A stretch of DNA of 55,181 bases from an uncultured Syntrophobacterales bacterium (GTDB taxonomy: Bacteria; Desulfobacterota; Syntrophia; Syntrophales; UBA5619). The notes under the pieces were generated by a model. It did no database searches. It was not told the DNA's origin and worked only from the letters and a program-made list of their open reading frames with translations. The stretch is taken from NCBI GenBank assembly GCA_903928915.1, contig CAIYSL010000106.1, forward strand, positions 1-55,181, written 5' to 3'. This document shows positions 1-8,373 of this stretch, in pieces; positions within the stretch are counted from its first letter, which is position 1; each line of letters opens with the position of its first letter. A program made the translations under genes and the position numbers.

Positions 1-138
1 CTCCTGACGACCGGGGGGCTCAAGCCCGATGAGGAGATCCTCAAGGCCGTCGACGAGTACGGCATGGCCATGGTACGGCCCTACCTGATCGGCGCGGATG
101 GGCAGCAGAAGGCCTGGAGGGTCTTCCGCCACCTCTAA
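1..138 (+). CDS. 3' end of an unidentified gene (partial)
   Basis: The first base starts an open frame that runs to a TAA at 136-138 and encodes 45 residues rich in charged and glycine residues, ending ...AWRVFRHL. The segment GGLKPDEEILKAVDEYGMAM and the terminal FRH recall the C-termini of AICAR transformylase/IMP cyclohydrolase proteins, but the similarity is too short to trust. The upstream part lies outside the window. The stop codon directly abuts a palindromic repeat, which may act as its terminator. I do not assign a function. Confidence 0.6.
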   Translation, partial: LLTTGGLKPDEEILKAVDEYGMAMVRPYLIGADGQQKAWRVFRHL

Positions 139-262
139 CAGGCTGCTGAAAACCGCTCATCTGCTGCGTTGCGCTGCAAACCTCATCGCTCGACGTATTG
201 CACGATACGCCTCGCTCTTCGGTTTTTGCGCGCCTTGCATCGAAACAGTTTTGAACAGCCTG
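139..262. repeat. Palindromic MITE-like repeat between convergent genes
   Basis: A 124-bp imperfect palindrome. The outer arms are CAGGCTGcTgAAAAC (139-153) and its inverted partner GTTTTgaACAGCCTG ending at 262. The inner arms are also paired, for example GTAT/ATAC around a TGCACG centre. It begins one base after the stop of the upstream partial gene and ends eight bases before the stop of the convergent minus-strand gene, so it may serve as a two-way terminator. From memory it resembles short palindromic repeats scattered in deltaproteobacterial genomes; I cannot confirm copy number. No second copy was seen in this window. Confidence 0.75.
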
Positions 263-269
263 CAAATCG

Positions 270-1100
270 TTATTGGCGGCGGACAAGCTCGATCTCGAAC
301 AGCCGCGGCCACAGCTTTCCCGTGACGAACAGCCGGTCCTTCCGTCCGCTGTCGGCGATCCCGTTGAGCACATCGACGTCGGCGGCCCTCTCCTGCGGGG
401 AGAGCAGGCCGCCGAGGTCGATCCAGCCGACCACGCGGCCCGTGACGGGGGATATCCGCGCGATCCTGTCCGTCCGGTAGATGTTGGCGAAGATCTCCCC
501 CCGGACGTACTCCAGTTCGTTGAGTTCCGCCACCGGGAGGGTGCCGTCCATCACGGTCAGGCGCCCCGTCTCGCGAAAACCCCGGGGGTCGAGGAACCGC
601 AGGATCGCCGTCCCGTCGCTCATGATCAGCCGGCGGCCGTCGTTGGCCAACCCCCACCCTTCCCCCGGGTACCGGAACGTCCCCCGCACCTTCAGCCCCG
701 ACCGGTCGTAGATGAACCCCACCCCCGACCGCCAGGTCAATTGGAAAACAGCATCCTCCCAGGCGGTGATCCCCTCGCCGAAATACTGCGACTCCAGGGA
801 GTGGCGGGCGAGCACCCTGCCGGTCTCCAGTTGGACCCGCCGCAGGCTGGAGGCGCCATGGAGGCCGGTGCCCTCGTACAGGAACCCGTCACAGTAGATC
901 AGCCCCTGCGTATAGGCCCGCCGGTCGTGGGGATATGCCGTGATGACGCGATACCCGTAGACGGCCGTGGCCTTCGCCGGCGGCTGCGCCGCGCGGGGCG
1001 AAACGACCGCGGGAGGGAAGGCGAGCGGCAGCAGACCGAGCAGCGCCGCTACCGTGAACGCGACGATCGGTCGGGTGGGCATGCGGGGGCGTTCATTCAT
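270..1100 (-). CDS. Glutaminyl-peptide cyclotransferase (glutamine cyclotransferase)
   Basis: A 276-residue protein of the plant/bacterial glutamine cyclotransferase family (five-bladed beta-propeller), which converts N-terminal glutamine of peptides to pyroglutamate. An N-terminal hydrophobic stretch (about residues 10-36, following MPTRPIVAF) looks like a signal peptide or anchor, so it is probably periplasmic. Family-like blocks are YPHDRRAYTQGLIYCDGFLYEGTG near residue 55, YFGEGITAW, GEGWGLANDG, LNELEYVRGEIFANIY, and the closing VLNGIA...LFVTGKLWP. It lies 3' of the YitT gene on the same strand with a very short gap (stop at 1110, start at 1100), so the two are probably co-transcribed. 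The start could be seven codons further in (1082). Confidence 0.87.
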   Translation of the reverse strand: MNERPRMPTRPIVAFTVAALLGLLPLAFPPAVVSPRAAQPPAKATAVYGYRVITAYPHDRRAYTQGLIYCDGFLYEGTGLHGASSLRRVQLETGRVLARHSLESQYFGEGITAWEDAVFQLTWRSGVGFIYDRSGLKVRGTFRYPGEGWGLANDGRRLIMSDGTAILRFLDPRGFRETGRLTVMDGTLPVAELNELEYVRGEIFANIYRTDRIARISPVTGRVVGWIDLGGLLSPQERAADVDVLNGIADSGRKDRLFVTGKLWPRLFEIELVRRQ

Positions 1101-1109
1101 GCAGGGGTG

Positions 1110-1985
1110 TCACCAGTGAGGTTGGTTCCCGATGCGATGTCCCATCACCTCGGTCGTATCGGAGACCACCACGAAGGCGTCCGGGTCCTCGCTGCGGACG
1201 ATCCGCTTGAGGGGCGCCACCTCCCGAAAGCTGACCACCGTGTAGAGGATCCGCTGCTCCCGCTCCGAATAGCCCCCCTGACCGTGGAGGATCGTCACGC
1301 CGCGGCGGAGCTCGCCGAGGATCCGGGGGGAGATCGCCTCCCACTGCGGGGAGATGATGAACACCGACTTCCGCTGGCTTAGGCCCGTCACGACCACGTC
1401 GACGATCGCCGTGGAGACGTACAGGAAGATCAGGGTGTACAGCGCATCCTCCAGGGTGAACAGCGCCGCCGCGCTCGACAGGACGACCACGTTGAAGGCG
1501 AGGACCGTCGTCCCCAGCCGGATGGAAAACCGCTGCAGGAGGATCACCGACAGGATGTCGGTCCCGCCGGCCGAACCCATCGACCGCAGGATGATGCCGG
1601 AGCCCGTGCCCTGGATCAGCCCGGCCAGGAGTGCGGCCAGAAGCCTGTCTTGGATCGGAACGTCCACGTCCACCCAGGCGACGGCGGCCGTGAACAGCAC
1701 CATCCCGACGATACTGTACAGGAAGAACCGGCGGCTGATGAAAAACCAGCCGGCAAGGAACAGCGGGACGTTGGCGGCGAGATAGAGCGCGGCTACGGGA
1801 AGGGACGGCAGGAGGTAGTGGATGACGAGCGCCACCCCCGTGACGCCGCCGCTGACAAACCGATGGGGAATGAGAATCCCGTTGATGGCGACGCCGCACA
1901 GGAGGCTGCCCAGAACGAGCAGCGCCAGGTTCCCGCCGACGTTTTTCAGCACCGGTCCGCCGCTGAACCGGGAAAGGTCCGGCAT
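1110..1985 (-). CDS. YitT family membrane protein (DUF161 plus DUF2179)
   Basis: A 291-residue integral membrane protein. The N-terminal two-thirds has about five or six hydrophobic segments and the family-type blocks FVSGGVTGVALVIHY and GTGSGIILRSMGSAGGTDILSVILLQ. The C-terminal 80 or so residues form the soluble DUF2179 domain (RRGVTILHGQGGYSEREQRILYTVVSFREVAPLKRIV). The family is widespread, but its substrate is not established. I chose the ATG at 1985 because GGGAGG lies eight bases upstream; the frame stays open to a GTG at 1994. It heads a likely two-gene unit with the glutamine cyclotransferase. Confidence 0.88.
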   Translation of the reverse strand: MPDLSRFSGGPVLKNVGGNLALLVLGSLLCGVAINGILIPHRFVSGGVTGVALVIHYLLPSLPVAALYLAANVPLFLAGWFFISRRFFLYSIVGMVLFTAAVAWVDVDVPIQDRLLAALLAGLIQGTGSGIILRSMGSAGGTDILSVILLQRFSIRLGTTVLAFNVVVLSSAAALFTLEDALYTLIFLYVSTAIVDVVVTGLSQRKSVFIISPQWEAISPRILGELRRGVTILHGQGGYSEREQRILYTVVSFREVAPLKRIVRSEDPDAFVVVSDTTEVMGHRIGNQPHW

Positions 1986-2239
1986 CGCTCTCACCTCCCG
2001 ACCTCGACGCTCGTCGACAGCTCTCTGGTAAGCTCGAACCGTTGCATCTCGATCACCTCGCCCTGTCCCTGATGTGCGCTGTCGATGCGCGGACTATACC
2101 AGAGGCATGTTCGCCCGTCAACCGCGCCGCCTCCCATTTCCTCTTGACAAGGCCACGGTTTCGCGAAATGGTTCCGGTGAAAACAGGGGCCGGCCCCGGG
2201 GTGAGGCGGCGCCCCGTTTTCACCGACAACGGGGATACC

Positions 2240-3118
2240 ATGCTCATCTACCTCAAGCTCTTTCTGGCGGCGCTCTTCTGGGGCGGCACCTTTGTCTCGG
2301 CACGGATCGTGGCGCAGCACGTGGGCCCCTACTCCGCCTCCTTCCTCAGGTTTTGCACGGCCGCGGTTTTCCTGATCGCGCTGCTGATCGCGAAGGAAGG
2401 ACGGATCCCGCCGCTGGCGCGGCGCCAGGTCATCCCCGTGGTGCTGCTGGGGATGACGGGGGTGTTCGCCTACAACGTCTTCTTCTTCCTCGGGATGCAG
2501 ACGATCTCTGCCGGCCGGGCCTCGCTCATCGTGGCCACCAATCCCGTCTTCATCGCGCTCCTGTCCGTCCTTCTCTTCCGGGAACGGCTCAGCGCCGCGA
2601 AGGCGGCGGGTATCCTGCTGTGCCTTACCGGGGCGGCGATCGTCATTTCCCGCGGAGACCCGCGGACGCTGTTCAGCGGCGGCGCGGGCTGGGGCGAGGT
2701 CTACCTCTTCGGCTGCGTCGCAAGCTGGGTCGCCTACTCGCTCGTCGGTACGGTGACCATGCGGGACCTCTCGCCGCTGGCCGCGGTCACCTACTCCTGC
2801 CTGATCGGCGGCGCCGCCCTGTCCGTCCCCGCCTTCGGGGAGGGTCTCGTCGGCCTGATCGGCGGTATCTGCGCGGTCGACTGGCTCAATATCGTCTACC
2901 TCGGGTTCTTCGGCGCCGTGCTCGGCTTTTATTGGTACTACCAGGGCATCGAACGGATCGGTCCCTCCCGGGCCGCGGTCTTCATCAACTTCGTTCCGGT
3001 GAGCGGCGTCTTCTTCGGCTGGCTGATCCTCGCCGAGGCGGTCAACCTCTCCCTCCTGATCGGCGCGGCCCTGGTCGTGGCCGGCGTCATGCTGACGAAC
3101 CGCCCCGGGGATAGGTAA
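2240..3118 (+). CDS. EamA/DMT-family transporter
   Basis: A 292-residue protein with about ten transmembrane helices in two EamA repeats. The first repeat starts LKLFLAALFWGGTFVSARIVA; the second starts near GWGEVYLFGCVASWVAYSLVGT and includes the typical end FFGAVLGFYWYYQGIERIGPSRAAVFINFVPVSGVFFGWLILAE. Such proteins export small metabolites or amino-acid-like compounds; the substrate cannot be read from the sequence. The frame is open back to 2042, but the ATG at 2240 begins directly with the first membrane helix. A TTGACA lies near 2144. The divergent gene upstream is yitT. Confidence 0.88.
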   Translation: MLIYLKLFLAALFWGGTFVSARIVAQHVGPYSASFLRFCTAAVFLIALLIAKEGRIPPLARRQVIPVVLLGMTGVFAYNVFFFLGMQTISAGRASLIVATNPVFIALLSVLLFRERLSAAKAAGILLCLTGAAIVISRGDPRTLFSGGAGWGEVYLFGCVASWVAYSLVGTVTMRDLSPLAAVTYSCLIGGAALSVPAFGEGLVGLIGGICAVDWLNIVYLGFFGAVLGFYWYYQGIERIGPSRAAVFINFVPVSGVFFGWLILAEAVNLSLLIGAALVVAGVMLTNRPGDR

Positions 3119-3278
3119 CGGCGGTGACTCCGTCTGGCGGTGGTGGCGAAGGTCTTTCTCAGCGCAGTGAGGCTGATCCTCGCGGGCAGCCTGAGTCTCC
3201 GCCCGGGGCAATGTTTGCCTTGTCCGCCCCGCGTCGGCTGTGGTATAAAAAAACCGGCGCGCAGGAGGAACGACACCC

Positions 3279-4064
3279 GTGGGAACATTCAGGATAGCCA
3301 CCTACAACGTGAATTCCGTCCGGAGCCGGCTGCACATCATCATCCCCTGGCTCGGGGAACACCGGCCCGACGTGCTCTGCCTGCAGGAAACGAAGGTAGC
3401 GGACGGGCAGTTTCCCCAGGCAGAGTTCCAGACGGCGGGCTACCAGGCGATCTTCCGCGGGAGCGGCCGGTACAACGGCGTGGCGATCCTCTCCCGCGAG
3501 CGGGCCGAGTCGGTCCACACCGGGCTTCCCGACGACGGGCCGGCCGACGAGGACCGGCTGATCGCCGGCGTGTTCGCGGGGATTCCCGTGGTGAACACCT
3601 ACGTCCCCCAGGGCAGGGAGCGGGAGTCTGCCCACTTTGCCTACAAGCTCGCCTGGTTCAGCCGGCTGCGGGATTTCTTTACCGACCGGTACCGGCCCGA
3701 CGCCCCGCTCATCTGGTGCGGCGACCTCAACGTGGCCCCCGAGCCGATCGACGTCCACAATCCCAAGCGGCTTCTCGGCCATGTCTGCTTCACCCCCGAG
3801 GTGTGGGAGGCCTTCGCCGCCGTCCGGTCGCAGGGGTTCACCGACATCTTCCGGAAGCACCATCCCGCGGAGGCCGGGCAGTACACCTTCTTCGATTACC
3901 GTGTGCCCAAGGCGGTCGAGCGGGGCCTCGGCTGGCGGGTCGACCATATCCTCGCCACGGCGCCGCTCGCGGCGCAATCGCTCGGCTGCGACATCGACAT
4001 GAACCCGCGGCTCGCCGAGCGGCCCTCCGACCATACGATCCTCGTCGCCGATTTCCTGACCTGA
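3279..4064 (+). CDS. xthA: Exodeoxyribonuclease III
   Basis: A 261-residue Exo III/AP endonuclease of the endonuclease-exonuclease-phosphatase fold, acting in base-excision repair. Visible family motifs are [14 protein letters not shown] at the N-terminus, [10 protein letters not shown] (metal-binding Glu), [21 protein letters not shown] (catalytic Asp-Asn), [27 protein letters not shown] and the closing [12 protein letters not shown] with the catalytic Asp-His. The length is normal. The start is GTG at 3279, preceded by AGGAGG ten bases upstream. A small GAF-like gene follows 12 bases downstream, probably in the same transcript. Confidence 0.95.
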   Translation: MGTFRIATYNVNSVRSRLHIIIPWLGEHRPDVLCLQETKVADGQFPQAEFQTAGYQAIFRGSGRYNGVAILSRERAESVHTGLPDDGPADEDRLIAGVFAGIPVVNTYVPQGRERESAHFAYKLAWFSRLRDFFTDRYRPDAPLIWCGDLNVAPEPIDVHNPKRLLGHVCFTPEVWEAFAAVRSQGFTDIFRKHHPAEAGQYTFFDYRVPKAVERGLGWRVDHILATAPLAAQSLGCDIDMNPRLAERPSDHTILVADFLT

Positions 4065-4076
4065 AAGGTTCCTGCG

Positions 4077-4598
4077 ATGGCAAAACCGGATGTCCCGACG
4101 GTCAACGACGAGCTGGCGCGGAAATTCCACCGGGTAGAGGCAGGGCTGGACGGCTCCGGGTCCGCGGCGGAGTTGTTCGAACGGCTCTTCACGGGGATCG
4201 AGACCCAGTTTGCCGTCCCCTATGCCTGGCTTTCGCTCATCCGCCGCCCGGAGACGGTGCCGCTGCGCGCCAGCCTGGAGACCTCCCCCCTCCTCGCCGA
4301 CCGCCTGAACTCCATCGCCGAGGCGCCCTTCCGGGAGGTCGTCCCCGGGTGCGCGGCCCCGCTGCTGGCCAGCGGCGACCTGAGGCGCTATTTCCGCCTG
4401 CTGCCCCCGAGCAGGAAGTATTTCATCCGGTCGCTGGCCGTCTCCCCCCTCACCCTCGGCGGCACGACGATCGGCAGCATCAACCTGGGTGACGCCTCCC
4501 CGGCGCGGTACGAACCCGGCATGGACACCGCCCTGCTGACGCACCTCGCCCGGTCCGTCTCCGCACACCTCTTCCGCCTCAGTCTCCCCAGGGGATGA
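4077..4598 (+). CDS. GAF-like (DUF484-type) domain protein
   Basis: A 173-residue soluble protein. Residues 20-165 have the pattern of a GAF/DUF484 domain: an amphipathic N-terminal helix (ELARKFHRVEAGL...LFERLFTGIETQF), a core AWLSLIRRPE, and near the end SLAVSPLTLGGTTIGSINLGDASPARYEPGMDTALLTHLARSVS, a typical GAF closing segment. No output domain is attached. It follows xthA by 12 bp and ends just before a strong terminator, so the pair forms a short operon. The ligand is unknown. Confidence 0.7.
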   Translation: MAKPDVPTVNDELARKFHRVEAGLDGSGSAAELFERLFTGIETQFAVPYAWLSLIRRPETVPLRASLETSPLLADRLNSIAEAPFREVVPGCAAPLLASGDLRRYFRLLPPSRKYFIRSLAVSPLTLGGTTIGSINLGDASPARYEPGMDTALLTHLARSVSAHLFRLSLPRG

Positions 4599-4644
4599 GA
4601 TCGCCCGGTCCCCCCGGGGCGATTTCCGGGATTGGGTGCGACGC

Positions 4645-4668
4645 GGGGACACCACAGTCCCCTTTTTT
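4645..4668 (+). terminator. Rho-independent terminator after xthA-GAF operon
   Basis: The stem GGGGAC (4645-4650) pairs with GTCCCC (4657-4662) across a six-base loop and is followed by six T. It closes the xthA transcript. A TTGACA at 4672-4677, immediately downstream, probably belongs to the promoter of the following helicase gene. Confidence 0.82.
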
Positions 4669-4708
4669 GACTTGACAGCGTCTCCGGGCGGGTGCTAGCA
4701 GACACAGG

Positions 4709-6808
4709 ATGACACGCAAACGATTCCCCCGGCGGCGGGCCGGGACTGGCGGGCGGGCGGGGCGGCCGGCGGGCGGCCCCGGCCCTGCGCAGCGGGAGCG
4801 GCGGTCACGGCCCCATGAACGGATGAACCCGGAGGCCGATCCGCTCCTGAAGGCGGTCTTCGCGAAGATCGGCAAACCCGTCGCCGCGGAATTCCGGCCC
4901 GACCCCTTTCAACTGGAGGCGCTCGACGCGATCCGGTCGGATGACTGCCTGGTCATGGCCCCGACCGGCTCGGGCAAGACCTGGATCGCCGAAGAGGCGA
5001 TCCGGTCGGTCTTCCAGAAGGGCGGGCGCTGCTGGTACGCCTCCCCGCTGAAGGCCCTGACGAACGCCAAATGGGTCGAATTCGGCTACCTCTTCGGTCC
5101 CGTCAACGTGGGGATCGTCACGGGCGACACCAAGGAAAACACCGACGCCCCGATCATCACCGGGACTACCGAGATCCTCCGGAACCAGCTGTACGACGCG
5201 ATGCATACCGGGGAGAGCCTGGACTGCGACCTGGTGATCCTCGACGAAGCGCACTTCCTAGGCGATCGGGACCGCGGCGTCGTCTGGGAGGAGATCATGA
5301 TCTACCTCCCCGTCCGGATCAACCTCCTGCTCCTGTCGGCGACCATCGGCAACGGCGATCAGATCGCCCAGTGGCTCTCCTCGATCCGGGGGAGACCCTG
5401 CCGGGTCATCCGCGAAGAGAAACGCCCGGTCCCCCTCACCCCCCTGTTCCTCCACCCCTCGGGACGCCTGATGCCGCTGGTCGAGGGGAACAGGCTGTAC
5501 GGGAAGATCGGCGAATTCGTCGACCGGCAGCGCCACGGCCGCCCCGAGCGGGGGCTCCCCCCCTTCGGCGAGATGCTCGACGTCCTGGCGCGGTTCCGGC
5601 TCCTGCCGGCCATCTTCTTCCTCAAGTCCCGCTCCGAGTGCGACGCCGCCCTCCGGATGTGCCGCGAAGCGGAGGAGCGGGAGGACGAGGAGACCTTCAC
5701 CCATCAGCTGGGGGAGCTCCTCGCCCGCTTTCCCTACCTGGGGACCCACCGGCAGCTTGCCGAACTGCGGATGGCGCGCGTGGCCGCCCACCACGGCGGA
5801 CAGCTCCCGGCCTGGAAGTTCCTCGTGGAGCAGATGATGAAGGAGGGGCATCTGCGGGCGATCTTCGCCACCTCTACCGTTGCCGCGGGGGTCAATTTCC
5901 CCGCCCGGACGATCGTCCTTTTGAACTCGGACCTGTTCAACGGCCACGACTTCGCCCCCCTGACCGGCACCGAATTCCACCAGATGACCGGGCGGGCGGG
6001 AAGGCGGGGGCAGGACCGGGTCGGATTCATGCTCGCCGTCCCCGGGCGGTTCATGGACCTCGTCCACGTCCGGAAGCTCCTGCTGAAGAAACCGGAGGCG
6101 ATCGCAAGCCGGATCCGGAGCGACTTTTCGATGGTCCTCAACCTCCTGCTCTCGCAGACCCCGGACGACATCCGCCAGATTTTCGCCAAATCCCTGGCGA
6201 CCTACCAGCGGCAGGGGGTCGCGGCCGGGACCGGAGGGGGCGATCTCTGGGGAGATTTCCTCCGGCACCTCCGCTTTCTGAAGGAGGAGGGGTTCGTGGA
6301 TGCGGCGAACCGCCTGACGGAAAACGGCGCCTGGGCCTCGCAGCTCCGCCTGGATCAGCCGCTGCTGATCGCCGAGTGCCTCCGGAGAAAGGCCTTTCCC
6401 CAGAATGACGAAAAGCTCCTGGCCGCGCTCATCGCCCCGTTTGTCTACGACGGGGACCAGGACTTCCCGGTGCTCCGCAGGGAACTCCCCCGGCGGCTGA
6501 CCCGCGGCTACGACCGGATGACCGCCACCCTGGCCGAGCTGATGGAGCGGCTGAAGGCGGGAGGCTTCCCGCTCGCCCCCCTGTACCTCTGGCCGGCCGC
6601 GGCGATCTACGAATGGGCCGCGGGCGGCGACTGGGAGCGGGTCATCGGGAAGGCGGGGATCGCCGACGGGGACATGGCGATGCTGATCCTGCGGACCGCC
6701 GACAACCTCAGGCAGATCATGTCGCTCAAGGAGACTCACCCCGAGACGGCGGCTCTGGCCGCCCGGGCGCGGGAGGCGATCCTCCGCGAGCCCGTGGTGT
6801 TCGAATGA
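4709..6808 (+). CDS. DEAD/DEAH-box helicase, Ski2-like superfamily 2
   Basis: A 699-residue superfamily 2 helicase. Walker A is MAPTGSGKTWIAEEA, motif II is LDEAH, motif III is LLSATIGN and motif VI is MTGRAGRRGQDRVGF, with a preceding TSTVAAGVNFPARTIVLLN block typical of Ski2/Mtr4/Hel308-like enzymes. The rest, to about residue 699, is helical and lacks a recognisable RNase or zinc domain. It probably unwinds RNA or DNA in an ATP-dependent way. Residues 1-38 are very rich in Arg, Gly and Pro and may be untranslated: an in-frame ATG at 4823 (MNPEADPLLKAVF) is an alternative start. It is monocistronic between the xthA terminator and tRNA-Glu. Confidence 0.88.
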   Translation: MTRKRFPRRRAGTGGRAGRPAGGPGPAQRERRSRPHERMNPEADPLLKAVFAKIGKPVAAEFRPDPFQLEALDAIRSDDCLVMAPTGSGKTWIAEEAIRSVFQKGGRCWYASPLKALTNAKWVEFGYLFGPVNVGIVTGDTKENTDAPIITGTTEILRNQLYDAMHTGESLDCDLVILDEAHFLGDRDRGVVWEEIMIYLPVRINLLLLSATIGNGDQIAQWLSSIRGRPCRVIREEKRPVPLTPLFLHPSGRLMPLVEGNRLYGKIGEFVDRQRHGRPERGLPPFGEMLDVLARFRLLPAIFFLKSRSECDAALRMCREAEEREDEETFTHQLGELLARFPYLGTHRQLAELRMARVAAHHGGQLPAWKFLVEQMMKEGHLRAIFATSTVAAGVNFPARTIVLLNSDLFNGHDFAPLTGTEFHQMTGRAGRRGQDRVGFMLAVPGRFMDLVHVRKLLLKKPEAIASRIRSDFSMVLNLLLSQTPDDIRQIFAKSLATYQRQGVAAGTGGGDLWGDFLRHLRFLKEEGFVDAANRLTENGAWASQLRLDQPLLIAECLRRKAFPQNDEKLLAALIAPFVYDGDQDFPVLRRELPRRLTRGYDRMTATLAELMERLKAGGFPLAPLYLWPAAAIYEWAAGGDWERVIGKAGIADGDMAMLILRTADNLRQIMSLKETHPETAALAARAREAILREPVVFE

Positions 6809-6856
6809 CCATCCACGGGGCGGGATACTACTGGTGTCGGTTCCCCTATTTGGTGC

Positions 6857-6886
6857 TTGACATCTCCGGGATCGCCATTGTATAAA
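6857..6886 (+). promoter_or_regulatory. Sigma-70-type promoter for tRNA-Glu
   Basis: TTGACA at 6857-6862 and TATAAA at 6881-6886 are separated by 18 bp, ending 29 bp before the mature tRNA 5' end. It is one of the best promoter matches in the window. Confidence 0.78.
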
Positions 6887-6915
6887 GTCCGCTTCGCACG
6901 GCAGCACACACGGAC

Positions 6916-6991
6916 GTCCCCATCGTCTAGTGGCCTAGGACACTGGCCTTTCACGCCTGTAACCGGGGTTCGACTCCCCGTGGGGACGCCA
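6916..6991 (+). tRNA. tRNA-Glu (TTC anticodon)
   Basis: A 76-nt cloverleaf with encoded CCA (6989-6991). The seven-base-pair acceptor stem is GTCCCCA/TGGGGAC, the anticodon loop CTTTCAC reads TTC, and the T arm is CGGGG TTCGACT CCCCG. It closely matches the E. coli tRNA-Glu sequence pattern. The anticodon stem CTGGC/GCCTG has one T-T mismatch at its second pair. No terminator follows directly. Confidence 0.96.
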
Positions 6992-7147
6992 ATCATGCAG
7001 CGGGATCACCAATCGCGGTTCGATGGATTCTGTTATGTGGCGTTACCCGGCCTTCTTCTCCCGCAGCAATTCCGCAGTCGCACAACCGCATCCCCCCCCG
7101 GTGAATCCCGGTCCCCGAGGCTGTGGTCCCGCCAGGAACGAGGGTGT

Positions 7148-7567
7148 CTATGGCTGTTGCGCGGCACGCGTGCGCAGCAGATGCTCGCCGTATTTCAGGT
7201 CCAGATTGGTCGTGTGCGAAAAGATCCAGTGATGCAGATACGAGACGATTTCGTGGGAAAGGTTCTGCTGATCCTCTTTGTAGCTGTTTAAGAAATGCAG
7301 CATCTTATCGATAAATTGGGTGTGCTGCGCGCTTTGTTGCGCATACCCGGGGTAATGAGATTCTATCATCACCACATTTTCGGCCCGGATATGCGTACAC
7401 AAATAGTCCACGAGGGCTTGGAGTGATGCGTACAGCTCGTCGGAGCCGCTTTCGGAGAGAGCCAAGATATCGTTCGTGATGTTGAAAAGCCTCTGGTGCT
7501 GGGCGTCAAGTTCCTCAACATGAACGGTATATCGGGGTTCCCATACCAGTTGTCTCAGCTGCTCCAT
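7148..7567 (-). CDS. Bacteriohemerythrin
   Basis: A 139-residue oxygen-binding diiron protein of the hemerythrin family. The ligand pattern is visible: H24 (DAQHQRL), H59 and E63 (CTHIRAE), H82 (AQHTQF), H118 and D123 (HWIFSHTTNLD). The His expected four residues before H82 is Gln (Q78), so one iron ligand seems to be missing. I chose the ATG at 7567 because GGGGGAG precedes it; the frame is open 73 codons further, but that part lacks hemerythrin character. It is likely cytoplasmic and used for oxygen delivery or sensing. It is divergent from a ferritin-like gene. Confidence 0.9.
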   Translation of the reverse strand: MEQLRQLVWEPRYTVHVEELDAQHQRLFNITNDILALSESGSDELYASLQALVDYLCTHIRAENVVMIESHYPGYAQQSAQHTQFIDKMLHFLNSYKEDQQNLSHEIVSYLHHWIFSHTTNLDLKYGEHLLRTRAAQQP

Positions 7568-7601
7568 ACAAAGCTCCCCCCCGGGCCAACGTTCTGGCGC
7601 A

Positions 7602-7630
7602 AGTATGGGGGAATCAAGCCCCTTTGTCAA
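7602..7630 (-). promoter_or_regulatory. Promoter of the hemerythrin gene
   Basis: On the minus strand, TTGACA (7630-7625) and CATACT (7607-7602) are separated by 17 bp, about 35 bp upstream of the chosen ATG. This supports the short start of the hemerythrin gene. Confidence 0.62.
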
Positions 7631-7813
7631 TGGCAAATCCTCGCGGAGCTTGGCGTACTGACGCTCTCGCATCAACTGTGGATAAAAAATGCAGCCTGTG
7701 ATAAGGAGCCACCAGGAATACAGGCATGCGCAAAGAGCTCTACGGTTCGCCCCTGTCGACCGGTCCGCGTAACTTTGCTGGTTCATTCATGACGGCGCAC
7801 GAGGAGGAGGGAC

Positions 7814-8281
7814 ATGCCAGAAGAACAGAATAGCCTCGAACTGTTGATACTCCATGAACTCGCGATCAGGCAGCTCTACGCACTGTTCGCCGAGATGCTG
7901 CCGGAACAGCGAGAGTTCTGGGGGCAGATGCGGGATGCAGAGCAGAAGCATGCCGATTGCCTTCAAGAACTGTCGTCCAAGGAATCCCTGCAGACATGGA
8001 CCATGACCGACGACAAATTCAAGCGTCTCGCGATAAAGGGTTCGCTCGACTATTTGGAGCGGCAGACGGAGAGGGCAAGAACGACCCCCATCGACCCGCT
8101 GGAAGCCCTTTCCATCGCCGGTGATATCGAAGAAGCCCTGATCGAAAAGCAGCTTATCAGCTTGAATATTTCCGGGCCCGCTGAGATCAGGAACGCCATG
8201 AGGGTACTCGTTGCGGATACACAGCGACACCGAAAGATGATCGGCGAAAGACTGAGCGCCCAAAAACGCGCAACCCGTTAA
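7814..8281 (+). CDS. Ferritin-like / rubrerythrin-type diiron protein
   Basis: A 155-residue, almost entirely helical protein. It has a ferritin-like layout: a Glu in the first helix (LELLILHELAIRQLY), then an E-x-x-H motif (MRDAEQKHADCL), a second helix pair with DIEEALIEKQL, and a final DTQRHRKM where Asp stands in place of the usual Glu of E-x-x-H. It lacks the C-terminal rubredoxin domain of classical rubrerythrins. It probably acts in peroxide or oxygen handling, or is a sensor. GAGGAGGAGGGAC precedes the ATG. It is divergent from the hemerythrin gene and convergent with the diiron metallo-beta-lactamase gene. Confidence 0.72.
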   Translation: MPEEQNSLELLILHELAIRQLYALFAEMLPEQREFWGQMRDAEQKHADCLQELSSKESLQTWTMTDDKFKRLAIKGSLDYLERQTERARTTPIDPLEALSIAGDIEEALIEKQLISLNISGPAEIRNAMRVLVADTQRHRKMIGERLSAQKRATR

Positions 8282-8373
8282 CGGACGCTTACCGATCGCC
8301 AGCCGCCTCCTTCCGACAGGGGTGAAGGCAATGATGTATCAGCCATCGGAACGGAGCAGACAGGGGACGGGGC

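Noticed and set aside
1-138. Assignment of the first partial gene to purH
   Set aside because: A C-terminal FRH and a GG-D-E-block are suggestive, but 45 residues without a catalytic motif are not enough.
273-1382. Plus-strand frame of 369 codons
   Set aside because: It is antisense to the glutamine cyclotransferase and part of yitT. Its translation is rich in Pro, Arg and Glu, typical of a shadow frame.
5258-6907. Minus-strand frame of 549 codons
   Set aside because: It is the antisense shadow of the helicase gene. High third-position GC keeps the opposite frame open, and its translation has no family motif.
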